From assembly GCA_964617665.1 (NCBI GenBank), contig CAZUAH010000003.1:21553-85552 (forward strand): a stretch of DNA of 64,000 nucleotides, given 5' to 3'. Positions 45,006 through 54,216 of the stretch are shown piece after piece. Both the position numbers and the translations under genes were made by a program. Under the pieces are notes generated by a model. It was not told the origin of the DNA. It saw only the letters and a list, made by a program, of their open reading frames with translations, and did no database searches. Position 1 is the first letter of the stretch. Every line of letters begins with the position of its first letter. Source of the DNA: JADHUC01 sp964617665. Its GTDB lineage: Bacteria > Planctomycetota > Planctomycetia > Pirellulales > Pirellulaceae.

Positions 45006-48000
45006 ATGACAGGTCACGGAAGGCCAGCACGCAACCTTTCTGTTCGGCTGCTAGCACTGGCGGCAATTGTGGTCATTGCGGGACAGGCGGCTCGGTCTCT
45101 TGCCCAGCCACCCCGGTTTCCAGAGGAATTTCTGCGCGACACGGAACTGACCGACGTCTTCTTTGTCGATCCAGATCGTGGCTGGGCCGTGGGTGATCGT
45201 GGAGTGATTTGGCATACGGAAGATGGCGGCCGCAATTGGCAACTGCAGGTTTCGCCCGTTCCCTGCCGTCTGGAATCAGTCTGTTTCGTAGATGACCGCA
45301 ACGGGTGGATCGTCGGGGGCTGGAGCCATCTCTACACGCACAAGAGCACCGGAGTGGTGCTCAGGACCACTGACGGCGGACAACATTGGGAACGGATCCC
45401 TCGTATTTCACTGCCCGCGCTCCGCCGCGTCAAGTTCTTCGATCTTCGCGCCGGTTGGGCTGTAGGCGACGCTTCGGCCACTTACTCGGCCGGCGTGCTT
45501 CGCACAATAGATGGTGGACGTAGCTGGTCGTCGATCCCAACGCAAACCGATTCCGGCTGGCTAGCCGGTGACTTCCAGTATGACGGCTCTGGTACGGTAG
45601 CGGGTCGAGACGGTACGGTCGCCTCGGTGCATGCCAGCGGGGTGAAGCCGGCAGCCTCGCCAGACGTTGGCCTGCGACACGTCCGTTGCGTGCGACTGAC
45701 TTCGCGTTACCACCGGGGGCTTCCCCAGCCGCACGTCCCGGCTCCGATTCCCCAAGGGCCCGGTTGGCTGGTCGGCGACGGAGGTCTCGTTCTGTGCACG
45801 CACGATGGAGGAAAATCGTGGCGCGAACCGGCCAGCCGACTGCCAGACGGAATGTACGATCAGTTCGATTTCCGAGCGGTGTCGGTATTGGGCGAGCTTT
45901 GCTGGGCGGTTGGTTCACCTGGCACACACGTACTGCACTCGGCGGACGGCGGGCGAAGTTGGCAGGTACTCGATACGGGCCAACAACTGCCGATTCGCGC
46001 GATGACATTCCTGGACGCCAATCGCGGTTGGGCGGTCGGATCGCTGGGTACGATTCTGGCAACGCGAGACGGTGGACGCACGTGGCTCACTCAACAACAA
46101 GGCGGCTCGCGGGCTGCCTTGTTGAGCGTATTCAGCGAACCAGAAAAAATGCCGCTTGAGCTGTTCGCTCGAGTGGCCGGTAATGAAGGATACCTATCAG
46201 CAGTCGAAATCATGTGTCGGCGAGACGGCCAAGTCGACGTGGCCGAACAGGCGTCGATCGAATCGCGCACCCACGAAGCGTTGTCATCCGTCGGCGGCTC
46301 GGCGGCGGAAACAGCCTGGTGTTTTCCGACGCGCGAGCGAGAGTTGTCTCTGCCGGCTCCCGCAATCGTCGATGGTTGGAACGGCGTTCATCGGGGGCGT
46401 GGTCAAGAAGCGTTTGAAGAACATATCGTTCGCAGGATCCGCCAATGGCGCCCGGATGTTGTCCTGACGGAACCAGCCAGTCCCCGCGGCGACGATCCGC
46501 TCGGTCATTTGACCAATCAGGCCGTGTTGGCGGCCGTCGAACGGGCTGCCGATGCCGCAGCGTACCCGCGACAGATCGCATTGGGCGGGCTGGAACCTTG
46601 GCGGGTCAGAAAGGTATACAGTTCACTGGGCGGCGATGTTCAAGGAACGCTGAATGTCACGACGTCACAACTCGCGTCTCGGCTTGGTCGATCCCTGGCC
46701 GAACAGGCCCAGTACGGCAGTGACTTGATTCGCCACGAATACCAGTCGCCATCTCAGACGCTCGGTTTTCGCCTCCTATTGGATCGTCAGCCGGAACAGT
46801 CTAGCCAACGCGATTTCTTTGCGGGCATTTCCTTGCAGCCCGGCGGCGATGCCAGACGTTTGTTGAATGCTCCGCTCCCAGGTGATGTTCGCACGCTCAG
46901 TCGCCGCGCCCAGCAACGGCGAAACATCCAACGTTTGCTGCAGTATGCCGCAGAGTCGGCCAGGGACGGAGACGCGTGGCTTGGTCAAGCCGAGGATCTG
47001 ATACGCGGGCTGGATGAAACGGCCAGCGGGGAAGTGCTGTACGAACTGGCACAAGGCTTCCACGATTTCGGGCGGCCGGATCTGGCGGCTGACGTGTTGG
47101 GCTACCTTGTGCGCCGGCGACCGAATCATCCGCTGTGCGAATCGACGCTTCTTTGGCTGGTACGTTATCACGCAAGCGCCGAAGTTGGCTGGATGGTGCA
47201 ACGTCAGACGGAACAGCCGCAGCAAACGGCGGTTATCGAATCGCCGATTGATCTTGGAAACGTGCAGCCAGCTTCCTTCGAGTCACCGGATGCACCAAAA
47301 ATGACAATGCACAAACGATCGGCGGCAGGTGGCTCGTCACGTGCGGATAGGGCTCTGCAGGCTGCGTCGTACGGACAACTCGTCCAGAACTCGCGACCTT
47401 CGTTGTTCGTCGAGCCGGAGCTGCGATTTCCCCTTGCCGTCGCCGACCGGCTCGTCGGGCGTCTACAAGACGCACAACGTTATTACCACTTCACGGCGGC
47501 AAGCCGAACTCGCGACGCTTGGTGGTCCTGCGCACAAAGCGAACTCTGGATGACACGAGGCGGAAGAGTCGCTCCGAAGCCGGTGACCACATGTGTTAAG
47601 GCAACACAGAAACCGCGGCTGGATGCCATTTTGGATGACGAAACCTGGCAGGCTTGTACACCCGTTCCACTCACAAGCTCTTACCGAGACGATGCCGACT
47701 GGCCAGGGGCCGTGTTGCTGGCCTTCGACGATCAGTTCCTGTACCTCGCGATAAGCTGTCGCAAGGCCCCTGGAGCGGAATACCCGGCAAACGATTCGCC
47801 GAGGCCCCGTGATCCTGACCTGAGCGACAGGGATCGCGTTGAGTTCTTACTGGATGTAGATCGGGACTACGCGACCTACTATCGACTGGTCGTAGACCAT
47901 CGTGGTTGGCCGGCAGAGTCATGCTTTGGGACTTCGGCATGGGATCCAGAATGGTATGTCGCCTCGGCCCAAGACGATCACACCTGGACCGTCGAAGCGG

Positions 48001-48161
48001 CCATCGCCTGGAGCGAATTGGTCGAACGCCCACCAGCCCCAGGCGATCATTGGGCGGCAGGCATCCAACGCGTAGTTCCACGAGTCGGCCTCCAGTCCTG
48101 GGCGAAACCTGCCGCCTTGAAGGCCAGACCGGAAGGCTTCGGTCTGTTGACGTTCGAATAG
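45006..48161 (+). CDS. exported fusion: YCF48-like propeller, PIG-L-like region, CBM9-like domain
   Basis: 1,051 residues, GGAG 9-10 bp before the ATG, signal peptide about 1-34. Residues 45-380 form a YCF48/BNR-type propeller with repeated GWAVGDRGVIWHTEDGGRNW-like blades. Residues about 385-620 resemble a PIG-L/LmbE de-N-acetylase region (RIRQWRPDVVLTEPASPRGD, GHLTNQAVLAAVE), but the family's HPDDE metal motif is missing: the equivalent place reads AGNEGYLSAVEIM. A helical region follows (about 620-760). Residues 860-1051 form a CBM9-like/DOMON beta-sandwich (LDAILDDETWQACTPVPLTS, DRDRVEFLLDVDRDYATYYR). Likely a surface protein that binds carbohydrate; catalysis by the PIG-L part is doubtful. 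The PIG-L assignment is inference. Confidence 0.75.
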   Translation: MTGHGRPARNLSVRLLALAAIVVIAGQAARSLAQPPRFPEEFLRDTELTDVFFVDPDRGWAVGDRGVIWHTEDGGRNWQLQVSPVPCRLESVCFVDDRNGWIVGGWSHLYTHKSTGVVLRTTDGGQHWERIPRISLPALRRVKFFDLRAGWAVGDASATYSAGVLRTIDGGRSWSSIPTQTDSGWLAGDFQYDGSGTVAGRDGTVASVHASGVKPAASPDVGLRHVRCVRLTSRYHRGLPQPHVPAPIPQGPGWLVGDGGLVLCTHDGGKSWREPASRLPDGMYDQFDFRAVSVLGELCWAVGSPGTHVLHSADGGRSWQVLDTGQQLPIRAMTFLDANRGWAVGSLGTILATRDGGRTWLTQQQGGSRAALLSVFSEPEKMPLELFARVAGNEGYLSAVEIMCRRDGQVDVAEQASIESRTHEALSSVGGSAAETAWCFPTRERELSLPAPAIVDGWNGVHRGRGQEAFEEHIVRRIRQWRPDVVLTEPASPRGDDPLGHLTNQAVLAAVERAADAAAYPRQIALGGLEPWRVRKVYSSLGGDVQGTLNVTTSQLASRLGRSLAEQAQYGSDLIRHEYQSPSQTLGFRLLLDRQPEQSSQRDFFAGISLQPGGDARRLLNAPLPGDVRTLSRRAQQRRNIQRLLQYAAESARDGDAWLGQAEDLIRGLDETASGEVLYELAQGFHDFGRPDLAADVLGYLVRRRPNHPLCESTLLWLVRYHASAEVGWMVQRQTEQPQQTAVIESPIDLGNVQPASFESPDAPKMTMHKRSAAGGSSRADRALQAASYGQLVQNSRPSLFVEPELRFPLAVADRLVGRLQDAQRYYHFTAASRTRDAWWSCAQSELWMTRGGRVAPKPVTTCVKATQKPRLDAILDDETWQACTPVPLTSSYRDDADWPGAVLLAFDDQFLYLAISCRKAPGAEYPANDSPRPRDPDLSDRDRVEFLLDVDRDYATYYRLVVDHRGWPAESCFGTSAWDPEWYVASAQDDHTWTVEAAIAWSELVERPPAPGDHWAAGIQRVVPRVGLQSWAKPAALKARPEGFGLLTFE

Positions 48162-48219
48162 GGAAAGCAGGTTGCGGCGGTCAGAGGTGATAACGTGACA
48201 GCCTGCTGATGCTGACGCG

Positions 48220-50043
48220 TTACGGCGATGCCCCGAAAAAATCGAGAATTTCCACGCAGACTTGCTTTGGGATGAAATCGAATCGTTTCGTTTCCAGCGT
48301 TGCTCGGAGGCGAATTGCCAGAGCCATCGCTATTCGTTTCTCGACATGACGACCATCGACACGGTTCTTCAGTCGTTGAATCACGAAGTCTCGGCCTGTT
48401 GGTTGTGCCGTGAGCACGGACAGGCTCTCGCGGCATATTTGACCAGACGCGTGGACCACGTTTTCCGCGTACCACCGGTCCAGCGCCGCTTTCGGCACCT
48501 GCCCCAAGGCGTCGAGGCGGATCAGTGTTTCCACGGCCGCCGCCTCGATTTCTCCGCCCGGCGATGCTAAACGCAATGCATCCAAGCACGCCTGGATGTG
48601 TGGGGGCTCGCAGGGCCACTGCCAACGGGATCGAAGAATCGCGTCGTAAAACGGGCGGTCCGTTCGGATCGAGCGTAAGTCCGTCCGAGTGGCCAGAATA
48701 GGTGCGTATCCCCAATCGCCCAACGCATCGCACAGTAACGTTTTCGCTTCCTCGGAAACAAGTGGCGACGACAACAGTGTGACCGCGGCCTTAACCAGCA
48801 GACCACACTCGAGCGAACCGAACATCCCTTCGGTCTCACGATAAATCATGGCGGAATCGTCCGGAAACAGGTATTCCACGGGTGCGTCTTCCTGCGTCTT
48901 GGCGATCATCGAACGAATTATTCCCGTCAAGCGAACAACAAGAAGTTCGGCGACTGCGGGCCGTTTCTCCGCTTCGCGGGAAGGTAGCTGCTCGGCTACG
49001 TTGATTAGAAGAAGGATGCGTTCGCCCAGGCCAAGGCTCTGGTAGTCCCCTCTGAGGACGCTCGGCTCGCAGTCCACGACCTCATACGCCGTTAGCTGCG
49101 CCCACAATTTCATCGCTGCCGCCCGCTTGGCCGACATCTCCCAGCCAGCCTGAATTGACTCCGCACGTTCCCCGGTCTTAGCTCCAACGCTTGCAGCCAG
49201 AACGCGTGGATTGTCCAGGCGCAGTCTGGCATGCGTGTTGGGCGTCTGCTGAAACGCACGATAGCATTGAAGCGCGGAGTTGCTGCACTCGATGCGCAGT
49301 TCACCCAGAACCGTGCCGTAACGAAGCGCATCGTTCGGCGAGCGGAAACGCAGGTAGAACACCGTGCCCTTCGGCTTACGAAGAGTCACGGTTCTTGAAA
49401 CAGGATGCCAGTGGGTGAGGGGCGTATCCTCTCCGACCGCTTCTTCGAGAAACGGGACCAGATCGAAAAGAATATACTTCGAGCACCCTTCAGGCGCGGC
49501 GCGGCTATCGGAATGCTCGACTTGATGATCGCGATCAACTATGAATGCCCAACGCCCACTATCACCGTACGACCAGGATGCATCGTCACGCAGGAAGAAC
49601 CTGCTACGGTCGATGAACGCGATACCAGGGAGTTGCGGTCTGCCCAGCCAAAGAGAGGCAGTGTGGGCCGCGTTCGATTCATTCAACGCGCGCCCATATC
49701 CTCTGCCGTGTTGTCCATCGCTTGCCGGCCCTTCGATGATGTACTCGAAGTAAAAACCACCGCCACCGGAATCACTCGACAGCGTGAATCCGCAATTCCG
49801 TACGCTCCGCCAGAGCCGCTCACCTTCGATGAGGCCGGCTCGAATCTCGGAGAACAGGGGATCAAACGCTGCCACGGGCTGACGAGGACCCTTGCCGCGT
49901 TGTTCCAATCGCGCCTCTGTGGGGCCTTGCTGAGCAGCCACGTCGGGCAGGCCAAACCACGACGCCCATAGAAGCACCAAAGCATGCGAAGCCATCGGGT
50001 ACAGTTGCCAAGTTCTCATGCGGTTCGGTATAGCTTTCAGCAT
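48220..50043 (-). CDS. exported hypothetical protein
   Basis: 607 residues if read from the ATG at 50043; an ATG at 50019 (MRTWQLYPMASHAL) is an alternative that gives a cleaner signal peptide ending near VAAQQ. No domain is recognisable. The N-terminal half (about 60-260) looks like an all-beta protein (SSDSGGGGFYFEYIIEGP, RTVTLRKPKGTVFYLRFRSP). The C-terminal half is helical and resembles HEAT-like packing (LLVKAAVTLLSSPLVSEEAK, AAAVETLIRLDALGQVPKAA). It converges with the YCF48 fusion gene. I cannot propose a function. Confidence 0.65.
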   Translation of the reverse strand: MLKAIPNRMRTWQLYPMASHALVLLWASWFGLPDVAAQQGPTEARLEQRGKGPRQPVAAFDPLFSEIRAGLIEGERLWRSVRNCGFTLSSDSGGGGFYFEYIIEGPASDGQHGRGYGRALNESNAAHTASLWLGRPQLPGIAFIDRSRFFLRDDASWSYGDSGRWAFIVDRDHQVEHSDSRAAPEGCSKYILFDLVPFLEEAVGEDTPLTHWHPVSRTVTLRKPKGTVFYLRFRSPNDALRYGTVLGELRIECSNSALQCYRAFQQTPNTHARLRLDNPRVLAASVGAKTGERAESIQAGWEMSAKRAAAMKLWAQLTAYEVVDCEPSVLRGDYQSLGLGERILLLINVAEQLPSREAEKRPAVAELLVVRLTGIIRSMIAKTQEDAPVEYLFPDDSAMIYRETEGMFGSLECGLLVKAAVTLLSSPLVSEEAKTLLCDALGDWGYAPILATRTDLRSIRTDRPFYDAILRSRWQWPCEPPHIQACLDALRLASPGGEIEAAAVETLIRLDALGQVPKAALDRWYAENVVHASGQICRESLSVLTAQPTGRDFVIQRLKNRVDGRHVEKRIAMALAIRLRATLETKRFDFIPKQVCVEILDFFGASP

Positions 50044-50072
50044 CTGTCTTTCAATGTAGCGTCCCAATGTGT

Positions 50073-50279
50073 CTATTCGCGAATGACCTCGACTCCGAAC
50101 TCGGCGTCGTATTCTATTTCGGGTGTAACCGGATTGAAAGCTGCGCTGGCCGAACCGGAACCGCTGCTGGAGCCCTCGCCCATCACGTAGCCCATGGTCT
50201 CGGAATATTGCACCTGGTTGCCCAAGTACGCGACCAACGCGTCGAAGTCTGCCCGGCTGTAAGGCCGCTCCTCGATCGT
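50073..50279 (-). pseudogene. possible C-terminal remnant of a lost gene
   Basis: On the minus strand the frame ending TAG at 50073-50075 reads TIEERPYSRADFDALVAYLGNQ...VTPEIEYDAEFGVEVIRE, which looks like real coding sequence (acidic/aromatic pattern, no low complexity apart from GEGSSSGSGSASAA). It is closed by a stop at 50280-50282, has no start codon with a ribosome-binding site, and another stop lies 30 nt further on. It occupies most of the 321-bp gap between the hypothetical gene and GH127. I do not recognise the family. Confidence 0.35.
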
Positions 50280-50364
50280 CTACAGGCCGAACTCAACTTC
50301 TTCGTGTCATCTGAGCTGCGCCAGACCATCCTTCGGCTGGCGAATGAAGATGTATAGCCAGACT

Positions 50365-52776
50365 CTATTCAACGCGCCATTCCAGAATGCCAGCGGATTG
50401 ACCTTTCTGCAGTTGCACGTCAAGACGCAACGCGTCGGTGGTGATCGGTTCGAAGGTCACACGGTTGAACTTGTCGAGTTCGATTCCGTAGTCCAAGGCG
50501 CCACGCACGGGTTTCCATTCATCGCCATCGCGGCAGAGTAGCTGCCATGATTCGGGTATGCGGCAATTGCCCCAAGCGCGGTCATCGTACCAGTAGACCT
50601 CGACGGAGCTGACCTTCTCCGCTCTCTTGAAATCGTACTGGACCCATTCACGCGTTCCCAAGTGCGGCCACCAATGGAACAGCGGGGTATGCCGCTCGTC
50701 GGACTGTTTGGGCTCCTTCTGGTCGTGAATCGCGCGCGTGCTGAATCGGCCTTCGTGCGTGCGATAGGATGTCGTCACCTTGCTGGTCGAGGCGATGGTC
50801 GGTTCGAGGCGGGGCGCGGCCAGTTCTGGCTTTTCAGGGATCCAAACCTGCGACCAGCCTTCGCGGTTCTGGCGTACGTAGTTGGGAATGGCAAACAGAC
50901 TCTTGTCCTCGCTTTCAATAGCCATCACGCCGCCCAAGAGGTCTTCCTTCCAGACCGTGTTGAGAGGAGCCTCAGGCTTGAGGACGACGGATCGGCTTTG
51001 ACCGTCGTGGTCGGCGTCCTCGATGTTGTAGACCATTGGTCCGCGCTGGAGGGCGACGCGGCCGCGGTTGTCTTTGACTCGCTCGTCGGCGTAAACCCGC
51101 TGAATGTCCATGGTCAGGCACACATCGACGCGGTCACCCGATTCCCATTTGCGATTGAGGCTGACATATCCATCGACAACATCGACAACCTGCGATTCGT
51201 CGTTGATTCTGATCGTGAATGTGCCCTCCAAATCGGGCTCTGGCGTGTAAAGCTTGCTTGCACCGCGGTTGGGGATGCGAATCTTCAGCGTGAACTTGGT
51301 GGCGTTGGCTGGATGCAGAAGGATCGAGACATCGCCTTTCCACGGATAATCCGTTCGTTGCTCGATGCGCAATGAAGAGCCGGCTACATCTTCGATAGTG
51401 CCCTCGCTGGCCACGAAGTGATTGACGAACAGTGTATCTTTCTCTGCGTTCAAGGCATACATCAAGTCCTTAATCGCGATTAGCGCGCGAGGAATGTTGC
51501 CGACGCAGCATGGGCAGCCATGCCATGAATACCGATTGCGGTCCGCACCGAGCGGATTCTGATAGAAGAAATTCACGCCGGACAGTTCGATCGCGCCCAG
51601 GATGTTGTTGTAGAGCACGCGTTCCTGGACGTCGACGCACTGGCCGTGGTGATGAAGACGATGCATACGGTCAGCCCAGAACGACAGCCCGCAACCAGCG
51701 CAGGATTCGCAATAGGCACTCTCGTTGGGTAGCTCGTAGTCGCCCGCGAACGCTTCGCCGCTGCCGGTAGATCCGACACCGCCGGTGACGTACATCCTGC
51801 GATTCACTGCGCAGTCCCAGATTCTATCGACCGCCTTCAAGTAGGCCTCGTCGCCGGTCAGCATGGCCAAATCCGCGATGGCCGTGTAGAAGTAGGTGGC
51901 GCGGACGGCATGTCCAACTGCCTTGGCCTGTTCCGGAACCGGTAGGTGAGACTGGCGGTATTCGCTCCGATGTTTCTCCTCCGTATGGCGATTGTCGAAC
52001 AGGAACTTCGCCAGTTCGAAGTACTTGTTGCCCCTGCCTGCTCCTTCCACTTCATTGACCAACCGGGCCAGACGGCACAGCGAGTAGCCCATACCCGCGT
52101 GCCCGTGAATCCAGTTCCGCTTCGGGTCCGGGCCGAATGTCTCGCAAAGGTGATCCGCGCATTTGCTAGCGGCATCGAAGAGGCGACGATCCTTGCCGTC
52201 CGTGATGCGATAGTGCGCCACGCCGGCCTCAAGAATATAGCCCTGCACATAGAATTCGTGGGCGTTGATGTTGGTGTAGCGATCGAACTTGTTGACGATG
52301 TGATACGAGTGGATGTACCCGTCTTCTAGTTGGGCGGCCAGCACAATGGGAATCCATTCGTCCAGCTTCTTGCGCAGGAAGGCGTGAGCCTCCGCCAACT
52401 CCTTGTCGCCTTCTGGGTCGACTGCCAGCGCGAGACAGATGGCCTCGATCGTGTTGTAGACGTAGGCATCGCTCCACGGTGTGCCGGTGAACCTGCCCGC
52501 TGACTCACCTCTGAGGATCTTGGCTGTGTGGACCAAGTTCAGCAGTTCCTGGCCCTGCCCACCTTTTTCCATCTGTTTGATGCAATGGGGGATCCACCGT
52601 TCGGTAAGCCGCTTGATCTGGTCCTTCCAGAAACCGCGAACCTTGATCTGCTGGAAATAGACCGGCTGCAACGGCTGGACCAAGACATCGTTGGGTGAAG
52701 ACTCGGCACTAGTTGCGCTGGCGAGCGCCAGCAGCAACAACGTGATGAGGGCCATTTGTAGCGTCTTGGTGTTCAT
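50365..52776 (-). CDS. glycoside hydrolase family 127 protein (beta-L-arabinofuranosidase type)
   Basis: 803 residues with a signal peptide (about 1-24). The (alpha/alpha)6 barrel carries the GH127 hallmarks: NAHEFYVQGYILEAGVAHY, TGGVGSTGSGEAFAGDYELP, the cysteine site ESAYCESCAGCGLSFW and YSWHGCPCCVGNIPR, where clustered Cys bind zinc and one acts as nucleophile in characterised members. A beta-sandwich follows, and the last 150 residues resemble a discoidin/F5-8 carbohydrate-binding domain (WVQYDFKRAEKVSSVEVYWY). Expected action: release of beta-L-arabinofuranose outside the cytoplasm. It is the last gene of a minus-strand block with sulfatases upstream. The ATG has GGGAG about 9 bp upstream. 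Confidence 0.9.
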   Translation of the reverse strand: MNTKTLQMALITLLLLALASATSAESSPNDVLVQPLQPVYFQQIKVRGFWKDQIKRLTERWIPHCIKQMEKGGQGQELLNLVHTAKILRGESAGRFTGTPWSDAYVYNTIEAICLALAVDPEGDKELAEAHAFLRKKLDEWIPIVLAAQLEDGYIHSYHIVNKFDRYTNINAHEFYVQGYILEAGVAHYRITDGKDRRLFDAASKCADHLCETFGPDPKRNWIHGHAGMGYSLCRLARLVNEVEGAGRGNKYFELAKFLFDNRHTEEKHRSEYRQSHLPVPEQAKAVGHAVRATYFYTAIADLAMLTGDEAYLKAVDRIWDCAVNRRMYVTGGVGSTGSGEAFAGDYELPNESAYCESCAGCGLSFWADRMHRLHHHGQCVDVQERVLYNNILGAIELSGVNFFYQNPLGADRNRYSWHGCPCCVGNIPRALIAIKDLMYALNAEKDTLFVNHFVASEGTIEDVAGSSLRIEQRTDYPWKGDVSILLHPANATKFTLKIRIPNRGASKLYTPEPDLEGTFTIRINDESQVVDVVDGYVSLNRKWESGDRVDVCLTMDIQRVYADERVKDNRGRVALQRGPMVYNIEDADHDGQSRSVVLKPEAPLNTVWKEDLLGGVMAIESEDKSLFAIPNYVRQNREGWSQVWIPEKPELAAPRLEPTIASTSKVTTSYRTHEGRFSTRAIHDQKEPKQSDERHTPLFHWWPHLGTREWVQYDFKRAEKVSSVEVYWYDDRAWGNCRIPESWQLLCRDGDEWKPVRGALDYGIELDKFNRVTFEPITTDALRLDVQLQKGQSAGILEWRVE

Positions 52777-52835
52777 GCGTGCTTGCTCCCGTGAATTTGA
52801 GGTCCCGGTTCACCAACTGTCGGCAACGGGCAGAA

Positions 52836-53657
52836 TCATTTGTGGGCAAAATCATCGGATTCGATGGTTGTGAGTTGCACGTCGTGATGATTGAAGTTGA
52901 TCCATTGGATCCTGGCCAGTCTAGTGTGCCGAAGGAACTTGCGTAAGTGCTTCTCGTAGATGGTCGTGTCGCCCGTGATCGCGGAGATGTTGAGAGCAGT
53001 TGAACGGTTCAATAGGTGAGCTCGCTGAGTGCCGATGGAACGGCCATCGTGGAACAACTCGATCTTGCGAATCACGCGGTCTTCGCCGCCGCGGAAATGC
53101 TTCACAGCGTCATAGTACAGTTCCACTTCGAGGAACACGCCCCATTCTGAGACAAGGCGTTTCATCAACGTTCGAAGCCACCGACCGTTTTCGTCGCAAT
53201 CTTCCCAACGGCTTTCGTTGACGTGAAAGTTGAATCTGCGATCAGGTGTCAATCGCGTAGAGACAAACTCGTGGTCGACCGAGTCGGGCTTCATGTTGAC
53301 CAGCTTTCCATGCCCCAGCCCGGTCAACAAGAGGTAATTCAATGTCTGCTTGCGATGCGCGGGCACCAACGCGTCGGCAACTTTCAACTCGTACATGACG
53401 GAGCCTTCGACGAGTAGGTCAATCGAGTAACGTTTCGTGAACTCTTCAAACGAAACGCGTATGCCCACTTCCGTATAGACTTGGTCAAATCCATTCGTTC
53501 TGCAGCGTTCCGCGATCTCATCGCGGTATACGTGCTCGTCACACAGATTGCCCAGTTCGTTGTGGACGTCAAAGATCACTCCCATCACGCGATAGTCCAT
53601 CGCGTGAAATTCATCCTGAGTAATCCGCCACACTGGAACAGCAACAGAAATAGGCAT
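52836..53657 (-). CDS. GxxExxY protein (PD-(D/E)XK nuclease superfamily 3)
   Basis: 273 residues. The N-terminal half matches the GxxExxY family: AMDYRVMGVIFDVHNELG, with a variant of the signature (GNLCDEHVYRDEIAERC), the PD-(D/E)XK-like VEGSVMYELKVADALVPAHRKQTLNYL (ends given only as VMYELKVADALVP), and LLTGLGHGKLVNMKPD. Family members are about 120-130 residues; here a second domain of about 140 residues is appended (VSEWGVFLEVELYYDAVKHF, RVIRKIELFHDGRSIGTQRA) that I do not recognise. No signal peptide. The role of GxxExxY proteins is unsettled. It sits 59 bp upstream of GH127. Confidence 0.75.
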   Translation of the reverse strand: MPISVAVPVWRITQDEFHAMDYRVMGVIFDVHNELGNLCDEHVYRDEIAERCRTNGFDQVYTEVGIRVSFEEFTKRYSIDLLVEGSVMYELKVADALVPAHRKQTLNYLLLTGLGHGKLVNMKPDSVDHEFVSTRLTPDRRFNFHVNESRWEDCDENGRWLRTLMKRLVSEWGVFLEVELYYDAVKHFRGGEDRVIRKIELFHDGRSIGTQRAHLLNRSTALNISAITGDTTIYEKHLRKFLRHTRLARIQWINFNHHDVQLTTIESDDFAHK

Positions 53658-53742
53658 TATCCCCGCGCCTCTTTCCCATGATTTTGCCCACCAATGATCT
53701 TGCCTGAGAAGAAAACGGCCAACGACTTCAGTTCGTTCAGGC

Positions 53743-54060
53743 CTACTCGATAACCTGATGGTATTCGGTCAAACAACCGTCAACGTAGAAGAACGCTACC
53801 TCGACGCCTTCGGGCAGCTTGATCGGGCCAAGGACGCAGTCTTTGTCCTTGATCTGCTCGGCCAGATTGTCCACACGGAAGGCTACGTGCGGCACGGAGA
53901 GAACCGGCTCGGTGATGGTCGTATCATCCTCGAAAAAGATGTACTCGATGCGCCCAGGTGTCGAGTCGGGGTCGCTGGCCCAGCACTTGATGCTCTCGTA
54001 GTAAACCATGTCGGGCTGTTTCTCAGCCACAGGGATACCGATATGGTGGAATTCTCTCAT
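53743..54060 (-). CDS. VOC family protein (glyoxalase/dioxygenase fold)
   Basis: 105 residues, AAAGGA before the ATG. One vicinal-oxygen-chelate half-module repeat pair: FHHIGIPVAEKQPDMVYYES at the start and VPHVAFRVDNLAEQIK in the middle, ending VAFFYVDGCLTEYHQVIE. His residues at positions 5 and about 61 and the final Glu are possible metal ligands. The protein is cytosolic and small, as for single-domain VOC enzymes that dimerise. Specific activity unknown. It lies between the GxxExxY gene and the sulfatase genes. Confidence 0.8.
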   Translation of the reverse strand: MREFHHIGIPVAEKQPDMVYYESIKCWASDPDSTPGRIEYIFFEDDTTITEPVLSVPHVAFRVDNLAEQIKDKDCVLGPIKLPEGVEVAFFYVDGCLTEYHQVIE

Positions 54061-54216
54061 TGTTGGGTCCTTTCGCTTGCTCAGACTGCCAAGGATGTGT
54101 TCGACCGCAGGTTCTTTGCGAACCGCAGTGAGCCGTCGAATAGGTGGCGCTCATTGTACTCGCCGACAGCGCGCAGCAAAAGCGATCGGCCTCTCTTGCG
54201 CGTCTGCATGCGGCTA

